From CAZNTZ01 sp964576135 (GTDB lineage Bacteria; Pseudomonadota; Alphaproteobacteria; Rs-D84): 37,948 nt of DNA. The stretch spans positions 1 to 37,948 of the forward strand of contig CAZNTZ010000004.1 of NCBI GenBank assembly GCA_964576135.1, given 5' to 3'. Shown here in pieces: positions 30,875-37,948 of this stretch (its first letter is position 1; each line of letters starts with the position of its first letter). Under the pieces are notes generated by a model, which searched no databases, was not told where the DNA came from, and saw only the letters and a list, made by a program, of their open reading frames with translations. The position numbers and the translations under genes were made by a program.

Positions 30875-31292
30875 TAAAATATTAATTGGAAAAATTGTTG
30901 CGCCCCAAGGAATCAGGGGTGAATTACGCGTGCAGACTTATACTTCAAACTCCGAAGATTTGCAAAAATTAAAACTGGAAAATCAAAATATAAAATTTAT
31001 TCGTGCAGCTGGTCAAAGTGTTGCAATTATAAAGATAGATGGTGTAAATGATCGTACATCTGCTGAACAATACCGTGGCACAGAATTATTTGTTTTACGT
31101 GAAAATTTACCGCCCTTACCCAAAGGTGAATTTTATCAAACAGATTTAATTGGTATTAATGTAATTGGTGGTGGAATTGTTGTTGCTGTGCACAATTTTG
31201 GTGCAGGTGATATTTTGGAACTGGATAACGGTGAAATGGTTTCGTTTTCTGGTGCAAAAGTGGATTTAGAGCGCAGAGAGATAAAACTTTAA
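30849..31292 (+). CDS. rimM: 16S rRNA processing/30S maturation factor RimM
   Basis: 147 aa, shorter than E. coli RimM (182). The N-terminal barrel is clear (ILIGKIVAPQGIRGELRVQTYT) and so is ELFVLRENLPPLPKGEFYQTDLIGINV. The C-terminal PRC-barrel part is reduced, ending GEMVSFSGAKVDLERREIKL. RimM binds S19 and helps 30S head assembly. GTG 30849 has AGGAAG 8 bp upstream and is preferred; ATG 30858 (MSENANK) is the alternative. Confidence 0.92.
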   Translation: MIKMSENANKILIGKIVAPQGIRGELRVQTYTSNSEDLQKLKLENQNIKFIRAAGQSVAIIKIDGVNDRTSAEQYRGTELFVLRENLPPLPKGEFYQTDLIGINVIGGGIVVAVHNFGAGDILELDNGEMVSFSGAKVDLERREIKL

Positions 31293-31307
31293 AAAGGTGT
31301 AAAGAAA

Positions 31308-31613
31308 ATGGAAAAAAATATGCAAGTATCATTCCAATTTGAAGGAATGCATAGCAAAGATGAATTCAAGGCAATTGAATGCGGATATAATTCGGAAAAT
31401 TTTCATAAAGTATGTCCGATTGCAAAAAATGCCAATATGCCTGGATTGTGTATTAATGTCGGCTTTTATTCATCAATGCATCGTCTTGTGTCAATAAAAT
31501 TTGCAGACAATGCAAAAATGACACTTGCACCAGATGCTGTTATTCCACGCAAGATGGCTGATGTTTTGTACTTTGTTTGCAAAAACTGTTTTTATCATGT
31601 TAACGAAAAATAA
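31308..31613 (+). CDS. hypothetical protein between rimM and trmD
   Basis: 101 aa with Cys at several places (AIECGY, KVCPIA, GLCINV, VCKNCFY), ending in a CxxC. Soluble, no signal peptide. A pair of Cys/His-bearing segments could bind a metal, but the pattern matches no family I know. AAAGGTG precedes the ATG and trmD starts 2 bp after its stop, so it is a real operon member by context. Confidence 0.65.
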   Translation: MEKNMQVSFQFEGMHSKDEFKAIECGYNSENFHKVCPIAKNANMPGLCINVGFYSSMHRLVSIKFADNAKMTLAPDAVIPRKMADVLYFVCKNCFYHVNEK

Positions 31614-31615
31614 AA

Positions 31616-32296
31616 ATGCATTTTAATATATTAACTCTTTTTCCAGAAATGTTTCCAGGCACACTTGGTGGCGGGGTTGTTGGCCGCGCTTTGGAACGTA
31701 AGATTTGGTCTTATAAAACGGTTAATATCCGTGATTTTGCGATAAATAATTACGGCAGTGTCGATGATGAACAGTTTGGTGGCGGTGCCGGTCAGGTTAT
31801 GATGGCTGAACCGGTTGCACACGCAATTGAATCGATTGAAAATCGCAAAGGCAAGATTATATATTTTTCGCCACGGGGTCAGGTTTGGAATCAAAAAATG
31901 GCACGTGAATTTGTGTCCGAAAATGCTGAAACAACGCTAATTTGTGGGCGTTACGAAGGCTTAGATCAGCGTTTAATAGACGAATTTGGTGTTACAGAGA
32001 TTTCAATCGGAGATTACATACTATCTGGCGGTGAAATAGCAGCACAAGTTTTTATTGACAGTTGCGTGCGCCTGTGTGATAATGTGCTGAATTCTGCGGA
32101 ATCTGCTGAAACCGAGAGTTTTGAAATCGGCGGGCTTGAATGGCCGTTATATACCCGTCCGTCAGTATGGCGTGGACATAAAGTCCCAGAAGTCCTGCTG
32201 TCTGGTCATCACGGCAATATTGAAAAGTGGCGAAACGAAAAATCTATCGAAATTACCACTGAACGAAGACCAGAATTATTGAAAGACGCAGAATAA
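31616..32296 (+). CDS. trmD: tRNA (guanine37-N1)-methyltransferase TrmD
   Basis: 226 aa, a SPOUT-class enzyme with the knotted SAM site: LICGRYEGLDQRLID and EISIGDYILSGGEIAA. The N-terminus (FNILTLFPEMFPGTLG) and FGGGAGQVMM are hallmark segments. It methylates G37 next to the anticodon and prevents +1 frameshifting. It keeps the standard place before rplS. Slightly shorter than E. coli TrmD (255) because the C-terminal tail is reduced. Confidence 0.97.
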   Translation: MHFNILTLFPEMFPGTLGGGVVGRALERKIWSYKTVNIRDFAINNYGSVDDEQFGGGAGQVMMAEPVAHAIESIENRKGKIIYFSPRGQVWNQKMAREFVSENAETTLICGRYEGLDQRLIDEFGVTEISIGDYILSGGEIAAQVFIDSCVRLCDNVLNSAESAETESFEIGGLEWPLYTRPSVWRGHKVPEVLLSGHHGNIEKWRNEKSIEITTERRPELLKDAE

Positions 32297-32328
32297 AAAA
32301 GTGCGTTAAAAAACAAGGAAAACAAAAA

Positions 32329-32700
32329 ATGTCAAATATAATTGATAAAATCGAAAAAGAACATATTGAAAAACTTACAGCTGGAAAGAAAATCCCAGAA
32401 TTCAAAACTGGTGATACTTTGAAAGTTTACGTAAAAATCAAAGATGGCGATAAATTCCGCAGCCAGTTATTCGAAGGTGTTGTAATTTCTCGCGATGGAT
32501 CTGGTGCAAATGCTGCATTTACAGTTCGCAAAGATTCATATGGTGTTGGTGTGGAACGCAAATTCCCATTATATTCACCATCAATCGAAAAAATTGAACG
32601 TGTTCGCGTTGGTAAAGTTCGTCGCTCTAAATTATTCTTCTTGCGCGCTTTGTCCGGTAAAAAGGCCAGAATCGTCGAAGATTTAGGATCAAAAGAATAA
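32329..32700 (+). CDS. rplS: 50S ribosomal protein L19
   Basis: 123 aa, standard length. Conserved core: PEFKTGDTLKVYVKIKDGDKFRSQLFEGVVI, TVRKDSYGVGVERKFPLYSPSIEKIE, and RVGKVRRSKLFFLRALSGKKARI. L19 lies at the 30S-50S interface. AAGGAAAA precedes the ATG. The next gene starts on the last base of its stop codon. Confidence 0.98.
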   Translation: MSNIIDKIEKEHIEKLTAGKKIPEFKTGDTLKVYVKIKDGDKFRSQLFEGVVISRDGSGANAAFTVRKDSYGVGVERKFPLYSPSIEKIERVRVGKVRRSKLFFLRALSGKKARIVEDLGSKE

Positions 32701-33071
32701 TGTTCAGAAAATTCCTGCTTGCACTGCTTATGATTGTTGCTATGGGTTTTGCTGGTTTGTCGTTTGGTGACGAAACAAAGGCAACTTATATTGATAAACA
32801 TTCTGTAGTGCTGCGGGTTATGAACAAGGCTTCTGGTAAGCCAAAAACAATTACAACAACAGTTGGAAAAAAAGTTTCAATTGAAAAACTAGAGATTTTA
32901 ATTCGCTCGTGCAAAGCTGCAGATCCATACAGCCCAGAAAATTATTTTGCATTTGCTCAGATATCTAAGTCTGGGAAACGCGTATTCAGTGGTTGGATGA
33001 ATCGTAATGAGCCTGGTATAAATCCTTTGCAAGATGCAGATTATGACGTATGGTTGGTGGGGTGCGATTAA
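32700..33071 (+). CDS. DUF2155 secreted protein
   Basis: 123 aa. A Sec signal peptide (MFRKFLLALLMIVAMGFAGLSFG) is followed by the DUF2155 domain: VLRVMNKASGKPKTITTTVGKKVSIEKLEILIRSC, FAFAQISKSGKRVFSGWMNRNEPGINPL and the C-terminal DYDVWLVGC. The two conserved Cys (C72 and the penultimate residue) probably form a disulfide. The family is largely restricted to alphaproteobacteria and has no known function; the FSGWM block is its signature. It overlaps the rplS stop by 1 bp. Confidence 0.9.
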   Translation: MFRKFLLALLMIVAMGFAGLSFGDETKATYIDKHSVVLRVMNKASGKPKTITTTVGKKVSIEKLEILIRSCKAADPYSPENYFAFAQISKSGKRVFSGWMNRNEPGINPLQDADYDVWLVGCD

Positions 33072-33088
33072 AAGAGGGATCAGAAAAA

Positions 33089-33400
33089 ATGCATGTATTA
33101 AAAAATCATTTTAAATTAGTTGTCGGAATTGCCGTAATTTTATTAACTGTTATGGCTTTCTTTATTTTTATGAAACACGGTGATTTAGAAAATGCAGAAT
33201 TAAGATCATGGATTTCAGCATCTGAATCAAGAAAAATTGCCACAGTAAAAATTCTGAGCGGTGGCGAAGAAGATGTTGATGTTATTGTTCAATGCATTTC
33301 AAAAATGGCTGCAATGCCTGACGCTGGACGTATGAAAATTCGTGACGCTGCATCGCTTTGTGCGGTTGGTATCGCGCTTAATAAAAACAAAGAAGAATAA
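33089..33400 (+). CDS. small single-pass membrane protein, unknown
   Basis: 103 aa from ATG 33089, which has GAGGGA upstream; a longer frame from 33050 would overlap the previous gene without a good site. One membrane helix (about 8-28, FKLVVGIAVILLTVMAFFIFM) is followed by a ~75-aa domain with two Cys (VIVQCISKM, ASLCAVGIAL). No family recognised. It sits between DUF2155 and tsaD. Confidence 0.6.
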   Translation: MHVLKNHFKLVVGIAVILLTVMAFFIFMKHGDLENAELRSWISASESRKIATVKILSGGEEDVDVIVQCISKMAAMPDAGRMKIRDAASLCAVGIALNKNKEE

Positions 33401-33412
33401 GTGTGAATCTGC

Positions 33413-34447
33413 ATGAAACAAATTCTTTGTCTTGGAATTGAAACTTCTTGTGATGAAACAGCCGCAGCTGTGGTTGATTCTGATCGTAATATTTTATCCC
33501 ATATAATTTATTCTCAAATCCCAGAACATCAAAAATATGGCGGCGTTGTCCCAGAATTAGCGGCACGCGCGCACATTTTGGCAATTGATGAAGTTATTAA
33601 AAAAACTTTGAAAGATGCTGGCAAAACAATCAGTGATATGAATGTTATTGCAGCAACTGCTGGTCCTGGTTTAATTGGTGGGGTATTGGTTGGCTGGCTG
33701 GCTGCAGTTGGAATGGCACAGAGCACGGGTAAACCACTTGTGGCTGTTAATCACCTTGAGGGGCACGCATTAGTTCCACGCGTGTCAAATAATGTTGAAT
33801 TTCCATATTTACTTGTACTGGCATCTGGCGGACATTGCCAAATATTGCTTGCCAAAGGTGTTGGTGATTATGAAATGATTGGTCAAACACTTGATGATAG
33901 TGCTGGCGAAGCATTTGATAAAGTATCAAAAATGCTTGGGCTTGGATATCCTGGTGGCCCAGAAATTGATAAACGTGCATCAATGGGTAATCCAGAAGCA
34001 TTTTCATTACCACGACCACTGTGTGATAAACCGGGATGTGATTTTTCTTTTTCTGGAATTAAAACATCTGCACGAACAATTTTATCGAAACATGAATCGG
34101 AATCTAAGAACGAAGATTTTATAAACGATTTTTGTGCCAGTTTTCAAAGTTCTGTTACGGATTGTATTTTAAACAGGGTTGAAAATGCACTGCGAGATGA
34201 ACGGGTGCAAATTGCCGCGCCAAAGACGATTGTTGTTGCAGGTGGTGTTGCAAAAAATTCTGAAATCAGACGCAGACTTGAAAAACTTGCAGATGACAAT
34301 GATTTGAAATTTGCTGCACCCCCATTAAACTTGTGCACTGATAATGGTGTTATGATTGCATGGGCTGGAATTGAAAATTATTTGGCTGGGAATATTGTGC
34401 GTGAACCTGTTGCACCCCGCCCCCGCTGGCCACTTACAGAATTATGA
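33413..34447 (+). CDS. tsaD: tRNA N6-adenosine threonylcarbamoyltransferase TsaD
   Basis: 344 aa, normal length. LGIETSCDETAAAVVD opens the ASKHA-type ATPase fold; the metal-binding H114-x3-H118 is in NHLEGHA. FPYLLVLASGGHCQI, DDSAGEAFDKVSKMLGLGYPGGP, and CTDNGVMIAWAG follow. With TsaB, TsaC and TsaE it makes t6A37 in ANN-decoding tRNAs. It overlaps the next gene by 4 bp (ATGA). Confidence 0.97.
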   Translation: MKQILCLGIETSCDETAAAVVDSDRNILSHIIYSQIPEHQKYGGVVPELAARAHILAIDEVIKKTLKDAGKTISDMNVIAATAGPGLIGGVLVGWLAAVGMAQSTGKPLVAVNHLEGHALVPRVSNNVEFPYLLVLASGGHCQILLAKGVGDYEMIGQTLDDSAGEAFDKVSKMLGLGYPGGPEIDKRASMGNPEAFSLPRPLCDKPGCDFSFSGIKTSARTILSKHESESKNEDFINDFCASFQSSVTDCILNRVENALRDERVQIAAPKTIVVAGGVAKNSEIRRRLEKLADDNDLKFAAPPLNLCTDNGVMIAWAGIENYLAGNIVREPVAPRPRWPLTEL

Positions 34448-34929
34448 AAACAAATAAAGATATAATTTTTGATAAAGCCACAGATCAATTAGTGTCCAAA
34501 ATTAATTTGTTTGGTTTGGATAAACAAGAAAATATAAAATTACAGAAATTGGTTTTATTGTTCAGACACAGTTTTAAATTAAGGTCAATAAAACTTGTTG
34601 TATATAATAAAATAACAAATCAAGAATTAAAAAAGTTTCCATCACATTCATATGGTCTTTGTAAAGCATCAACATATGCATTTTATAATGTATCTGGTGG
34701 AAATGATAATTGGGATATTATGTACATAAGTTTTGATAATTTTTATAGTCCTCATTATTATTTAATGCACAAAAAATCACAAAATATTTTTGATTTAACA
34801 TTTGATCAATTTTCTGACACAGAAATTCCTTATAATTCGGGAAAAATTATGGATTACGAAGAAAATGTAACAGATTTGGCAAATCGCTTTTTAAATACTA
34901 TGAAAATCGATGTTTATAGGGGTAAATAA
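34444..34929 (+). CDS. putative papain-like-fold protein with C-H-D pattern, first copy
   Basis: 161 aa, very AT-rich codons, no signal peptide. The order C73 (SYGLCKASTYAF), H104 (SPHYYLMHKK) and D117 (NIFDLTFDQF) matches the Cys-His-Asp order of papain-like enzymes such as transglutaminases or NlpC-related amidases, where the His strand and the Asp strand follow the Cys helix. The protein at 35013-35489 shares the same layout and the start NKDxxFxKxT, so the two are divergent paralogues. It is coupled to tsaD by a 4-bp overlap. Function and activity are unproven. Confidence 0.6.
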   Translation: MKTNKDIIFDKATDQLVSKINLFGLDKQENIKLQKLVLLFRHSFKLRSIKLVVYNKITNQELKKFPSHSYGLCKASTYAFYNVSGGNDNWDIMYISFDNFYSPHYYLMHKKSQNIFDLTFDQFSDTEIPYNSGKIMDYEENVTDLANRFLNTMKIDVYRGK

Positions 34930-34931
34930 TA

Positions 34932-34961
34932 TTGTAAATAAAGTGAATATTTTATTATAAT
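34932..34961 (+). promoter_or_regulatory. candidate promoter before the second C-H-D gene
   Basis: TTGTAA (34932-34937), an 18-bp spacer and a perfect TATAAT (34956-34961). It would give the second paralogue and xseA a transcript of their own, with a ~45-nt leader. Confidence 0.5.
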
Positions 34962-35012
34962 AGATGTACCGACAATGATATTATTAAAATAGTAAAATCA
35001 AAAACAAAAAAT

Positions 35013-35489
35013 ATGACAAGAAACAAAGACGAATTTTTTAGAAAATCTACTGGAAAAATTATAGATTTCATAAAGGAAAAAGAGATCGCAGGGTTGCAGA
35101 ACGAAGAACTCATTTCTGATGTTTTGCTTATGCGCGAATTTTTTACAATTCGTGATGCGCGTTATTATATTTTGGGTGAAAAATTGGCAAAGAATTTTGA
35201 AAATATAATTTATTCTGCAGGCATGTGTTGGTCGGCATCTTACGTCCTATCTCAGAAATATGGATTTGATCTCAAAAAGATAAGTTCTTCGGCGTGGCCA
35301 AATGGTCCACATATCTTTAATAAACAAGGTTTGTATAATATAGATATAACTTCGGATCAATATCATTTTCGTGGAGTATATTTGATACCGTATGGAATAG
35401 GAAGGCCAATAGACGCAGAAGACTTTATTCAGATTAACCAAAGTCCACTTCGTCTTGCAGAATTAGCGGGAATAGAGATTTCTAAATAA
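35013..35489 (+). CDS. putative papain-like-fold protein with C-H-D pattern, second copy
   Basis: 158 aa. C72 (SAGMCWSASYVLS), H100 (NGPHIFNKQG) and D111 (YNIDITSDQY) line up with C73, H104 and D117 of the upstream protein, followed in both by a D-x-T-x-D-Q-[FY] motif and an IPY segment. Cys followed by Trp (CW) is common at the active Cys of papain-like folds. No signal peptide. No ribosome binding site is visible before the ATG. The xseA start follows after 1 bp. Confidence 0.62.
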   Translation: MTRNKDEFFRKSTGKIIDFIKEKEIAGLQNEELISDVLLMREFFTIRDARYYILGEKLAKNFENIIYSAGMCWSASYVLSQKYGFDLKKISSSAWPNGPHIFNKQGLYNIDITSDQYHFRGVYLIPYGIGRPIDAEDFIQINQSPLRLAELAGIEISK

Positions 35490-35490
35490 A

Positions 35491-36663
35491 ATGTTACCTA
35501 AACCAGAACCTTTTGTAAAACCAGATATGATATTCAGTGTTTCTGACGCTGCTGGATTGTTAAAGGGTGTTATTGAAACCGCATTTCCGGTTATTAAAAT
35601 TCGTGGTGAATTGTCACAAATTACACGTGCTACATCTGGACATGTTTATATGACAATCAAAGATTCTGGTGCAGCGATAAGCGCGATTATATGGCGCGGA
35701 ACACCGATGAATTTCAAACCCGAAGATGGACTAGAAGTAATTATAACCGGTAAATTTACAACATACCCCGCTCGCAGTAATTATCAAATAATTGTTTCAG
35801 AGATAGAAGTTGCTGGTGCTGGTGCGATTCTTAAAATGCTTGAAGCGCGCAAACAAAAACTGGCAGCCGAAGGATTATTTGATATATCACGGAAAAAGCC
35901 ATTACCACAGTTTCCTCAGACAATAGGAATCGTAACTTCGCCCACTGGTGCCGCTTTTCAAGATATTCAAAACAGATTACGGGAAAGATTTCCAGTGAAA
36001 ATACTGCTCTATCCTGCCCAAGTCCAAGGCGCAACCGCAGCGACCGAAGTAGCAGCCGGTATAGAATATTTTAACAAGATGAAAAACGTTGATGTAATCA
36101 TCGTTGCACGTGGTGGTGGATCATTAGAAGATTTATTACCATTTTCCGAAGAAATTGTTGTGCGTGCGGCGGCTGCATCTGAAATACCATTGGTTTCTGG
36201 GGTTGGTCACGAACCGGATTGGATGTTAATTGACTTTGCGGCGGACGTTCGTGCGGCAACACCCACCATGGCGGCGGAAATAGTCGTACCAACAAAATTA
36301 TCATTGATTCAAGATATTGAAAACAGTTGGCATCGTCTGTCGTCAAGTTTTACAAACAGATTATTGAATGCAAAACAACGCCTTGAACAAATAAATATCA
36401 AAAGTCCAAAACAAATGATTATGGAGCAAGCGCAAAAACTTGATGATGCTGGGCGCACATTACAATTATTATTCTCAAATCGTGTAAAAAACCTGTCTCA
36501 ATCAATCATTCATTCGGAACAGATGTTGAACAGTTTATCATATAAAAACGTATTAAAACGCGGGTTTGCAATCGTTCGTAATGAGAAGCAAGTTATTGCA
36601 AGTGCGTCAGAATTCAAAACCCCGGCAACAATAGAATTTACAGATGGTATAGTTGAAATATGA
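35491..36663 (+). CDS. xseA: exodeoxyribonuclease VII large subunit
   Basis: 390 aa (456 in E. coli; the C-terminal coiled coil is shorter). An N-terminal OB fold (FPVIKIRGELSQITRATSGHVYMTIKD) is followed by the catalytic domain: IGIVTSPTGAAFQDIQNRLRERFP, VIIVARGGGSLEDLLPFSEE, and GVGHEPDWMLIDFAADVRAATPTMAAE, where E. coli has HETDVTIADFVAD. It degrades single-stranded DNA from both ends with the small subunit XseB, which is not seen here. It overlaps the next gene by 4 bp. Confidence 0.96.
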   Translation: MLPKPEPFVKPDMIFSVSDAAGLLKGVIETAFPVIKIRGELSQITRATSGHVYMTIKDSGAAISAIIWRGTPMNFKPEDGLEVIITGKFTTYPARSNYQIIVSEIEVAGAGAILKMLEARKQKLAAEGLFDISRKKPLPQFPQTIGIVTSPTGAAFQDIQNRLRERFPVKILLYPAQVQGATAATEVAAGIEYFNKMKNVDVIIVARGGGSLEDLLPFSEEIVVRAAAASEIPLVSGVGHEPDWMLIDFAADVRAATPTMAAEIVVPTKLSLIQDIENSWHRLSSSFTNRLLNAKQRLEQINIKSPKQMIMEQAQKLDDAGRTLQLLFSNRVKNLSQSIIHSEQMLNSLSYKNVLKRGFAIVRNEKQVIASASEFKTPATIEFTDGIVEI

Positions 36664-37327
36664 AATTATCCATAATAACTATTTGTAAAAATGAATTCCC
36701 ATTTATTATTGATACTTGCGAAAGTATAGTTAAACAGACATTTCAAGATTTTGAATGGATTGTTATTGATGGCGGATCCACTGATGGTTCATTAGATATA
36801 TTTAATAAATATAATGATAAAATTAATTTTTTTACGTCAATAAAATCGCCAGGTATCTATAAATCTATGAATACCGGTATTGAAAATGCTAATGGTGAAT
36901 TTATTATTTTTATGAACGGCGGGGATATGTTTTATAATAATAACGTTTTCAAGATGTTATAAATTTGCTTGATGATTCAGCGGATATATTTTATGGGGAT
37001 TCATTCAGATTATTTGATGATGAATCAAAATGTTTTATTAAAACTTATCCTGAACAAATAAGCAAAGAATTCTTTCTGACCAATACATTGGCGCACCAAT
37101 CATGTTTTATCAGAAAAAATTTGTTTGAGAAATATGGAAAATACATAGAAACTTTTAAAATTGTCAGTGATAAAGAAAAGTGGCTGGAATTTTATGAACA
37201 AAACGCAATATTTAAATACATTAACAAAACAATAGCCAAATACAGGATGAATGGAATTTCCCAGAATAAAACGCCTGAATTAGCATTAGAAAAAGAAAAA
37301 ATGTTTCGAATTCACAATATGATTTAA
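36660..37327 (+). pseudogene. family 2 glycosyltransferase, split by a single-base frameshift
   Basis: The first frame (36660-36962, 100 aa) has a perfect GT2 start: LSIITICKNEFPFIIDTCESI, WIVIDGGSTDGS and EFIIFMNGGDMFY. It ends FKML-stop. The next frame continues the same fold (DVINLLDDSADIFYGDSF, AHQSCFIRKNLFEKYG, VSDKEKWLEFYEQN) to 37327. One added base near 36953, giving AAGGATG, would join them into a ~222-aa transferase. Either the gene is newly broken or a base was lost in sequencing. Its overlap with xseA (ATGA) suggests that it was functional recently. Confidence 0.82.
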
Positions 37328-37379
37328 GTTTTATTTTTTAATAATATTATCAAAATAAAATTATATAAATAAAAAACTC

Positions 37380-37407
37380 TTGATTTTTCAATAAGTTGTG
37401 TTAATAT
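37380..37407 (+). promoter_or_regulatory. candidate promoter of the ABC transporter gene
   Basis: TTGATT (37380-37385), a 16-bp spacer and TAATAT (37402-37407). The start near 37414 lies a few bases before an in-frame ATG at 37419. Confidence 0.4.
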
Positions 37408-37472
37408 TTTAAATTGAAATGCGTTGGGATGAGCGCAATTTTTATTATCAAAATAAAAAACAAAAAACAAAA

Positions 37473-37838
37473 ATGCAAAACTTTCCAAAGACTTTGTCTG
37501 GATTTTATCTGCGTGTTGGAATGCGTCCTTTCTTTGGAATGTTTGTCGTATGGTTTTTTGCATTCATTATCATGCGATTAGTTTTTAATGTATTTTCACC
37601 TGTATCAGAAAGAATGTTTATAGCTTTGTTTGAACAAAAAATTCCAGTTGGTACAGATTTTATACATTTTGCTTTGCCAACTATAATATTATTAGTATCG
37701 GTAATTTTTGCAGGAGATTTACTTGAAATATTTTCAGGTGTTTTGGTATCTCGTTGGCGCCCAAAAATGAGTAATCATATATCAGAAATTTTAAATAATT
37801 ATGTGCATTCACAATCTATGGATTTTTTTACAAAAGCT
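37473..37838 (+). CDS. ABC transporter membrane domain, 5' part only
   Basis: The N-terminal part of an exporter-type ABC transmembrane domain: a short basic start (MQNFPKTLSGFYLRVGMRPF), a membrane helix (FFGMFVVWFFAFIIMRLVF), a second one (FALPTIILLVSVIFAGDLL), and the coupling segment RWRPKMSNHISEILNNYVHSQSMDFF typical of these exporters. An in-frame ATG at 37419 would add 18 residues. Where the family continues with 'GKI..KI', the reading frame passes instead into unrelated sequence and stops at 37859. The rest of the gene is missing from this contig. Confidence 0.7.
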
Positions 37839-37948
37839 TCGACAACATCGTCTGCATAATGCCTGTAGCCGAGCAGATTTTGCCCGCGAAGAAGCATCTG
37901 TAGCTTTGTATGGGGAAGAGCTTTGCGCAGTGCGCGAAGTCGCTCCCA
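37837..37948 (-). CDS. internal fragment of a carboxyltransferase (OadA/PycB-like), probable chimeric join
   Basis: Read on the minus strand from the right edge, the frame gives WERLRALRKALPHTK followed by LQMLLRGQNLLGYRHYADD and VVEAFV, a highly conserved stretch of oxaloacetate decarboxylase alpha / pyruvate carboxylase carboxyltransferase domains. Base composition is much richer in G+C than the rest of the window, with codons such as CGC and CTG. The match stops where the ABC transporter sequence begins, at a T/A-rich microhomology. This looks like a foreign piece joined on at the contig end. Confidence 0.75.

Noticed and set aside
36660..37327. Programmed -1 frameshift in the glycosyltransferase
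   Set aside because: No X-XXY-YYZ slippery heptamer or downstream pseudoknot is evident at the junction; a single lost base explains it better.
1..37948. CRISPR array or tandem repeat locus
   Set aside because: No regularly spaced direct repeats with unique spacers were seen; the only repeats are the tRNA-end pair, the 16549 inverted repeat and local hairpins.

Overview
The window looks like chromosome from an AT-rich, probably host-associated or otherwise reduced alphaproteobacterium. Supporting signs are the ruvB-ybgC-tolQRA gene order, a DUF2155 protein, a bactofilin next to an M23 peptidase, an alphaproteobacterial-type XRE regulator, rpsP-rimM-trmD-rplS, and many short TTGACA/TATAAT-like promoters with 16-18 bp spacers. 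No closer taxonomy can be supported without searches. The window is a contig: there is a 10-N gap inside rpsP, and the last ~110 bp look like foreign sequence joined on.

Layout. 1-2865 (+): tail of an unidentified gene, M23 peptidase, bactofilin, prfA. 2866-3980: a probable small SRP RNA (minus), an XRE regulator with its own promoter and operator-like palindrome, and a small minus-strand gene. 3981-7364: an OmpA-family lipoprotein (minus) and rho (plus) diverge from back-to-back promoters. Directly after rho come two overlapping tiny genes that look like a phage Rz/Rz1 spanin pair. 7367-8398 (-): a secreted Ser-rich/Cys-rich protein. 8746-15423 (-): an 11-gene operon: degenerate alpha/beta hydrolase, ruvB, small unknown, HD hydrolase, NUDIX, ybgC thioesterase, HIT-like protein, tolQ, tolR, tolA, DUF2817 peptidase. 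tolB and pal are not in this cluster.

15558-21332 (+): a secreted protein, an OmpR/EnvZ-like two-component system, two glycosyltransferases and a Stealth sugar-phosphotransferase, closely packed. 21391-22929 (+): a BspA-type leucine-rich-repeat protein with a kinase-like C-terminal half. Then dapB (+) and dnaK (-) converge on a strong terminator. 25913-27828 (-): phosphofructokinase and a downstream HExxH protein, diverging from a LysM membrane protein (27969-29240). 29248-29938: two small genes, then tRNA-Gly(CCC) on the minus strand, whose 3' end is duplicated about 110 bp away.

30130-37327 (+): a housekeeping run of rpsP, a small gene, rimM, a small gene, trmD, rplS, DUF2155, a small membrane protein, tsaD, two related proteins with a C-H-D triad pattern, xseA, and a frameshifted glycosyltransferase. 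From about 37473 an ABC-transporter membrane domain starts and is cut by antisense sequence resembling oxaloacetate decarboxylase/pyruvate carboxylase.

Functionally the region mixes translation and RNA genes (prfA, SRP RNA, rho, rpsP, rimM, trmD, rplS, tsaD, tRNA) with envelope genes (M23-bactofilin, Tol proteins, OmpA lipoprotein, LysM protein, glycan transferases). Several lineage-specific proteins sit inside these operons and are the best places to look for new biology.
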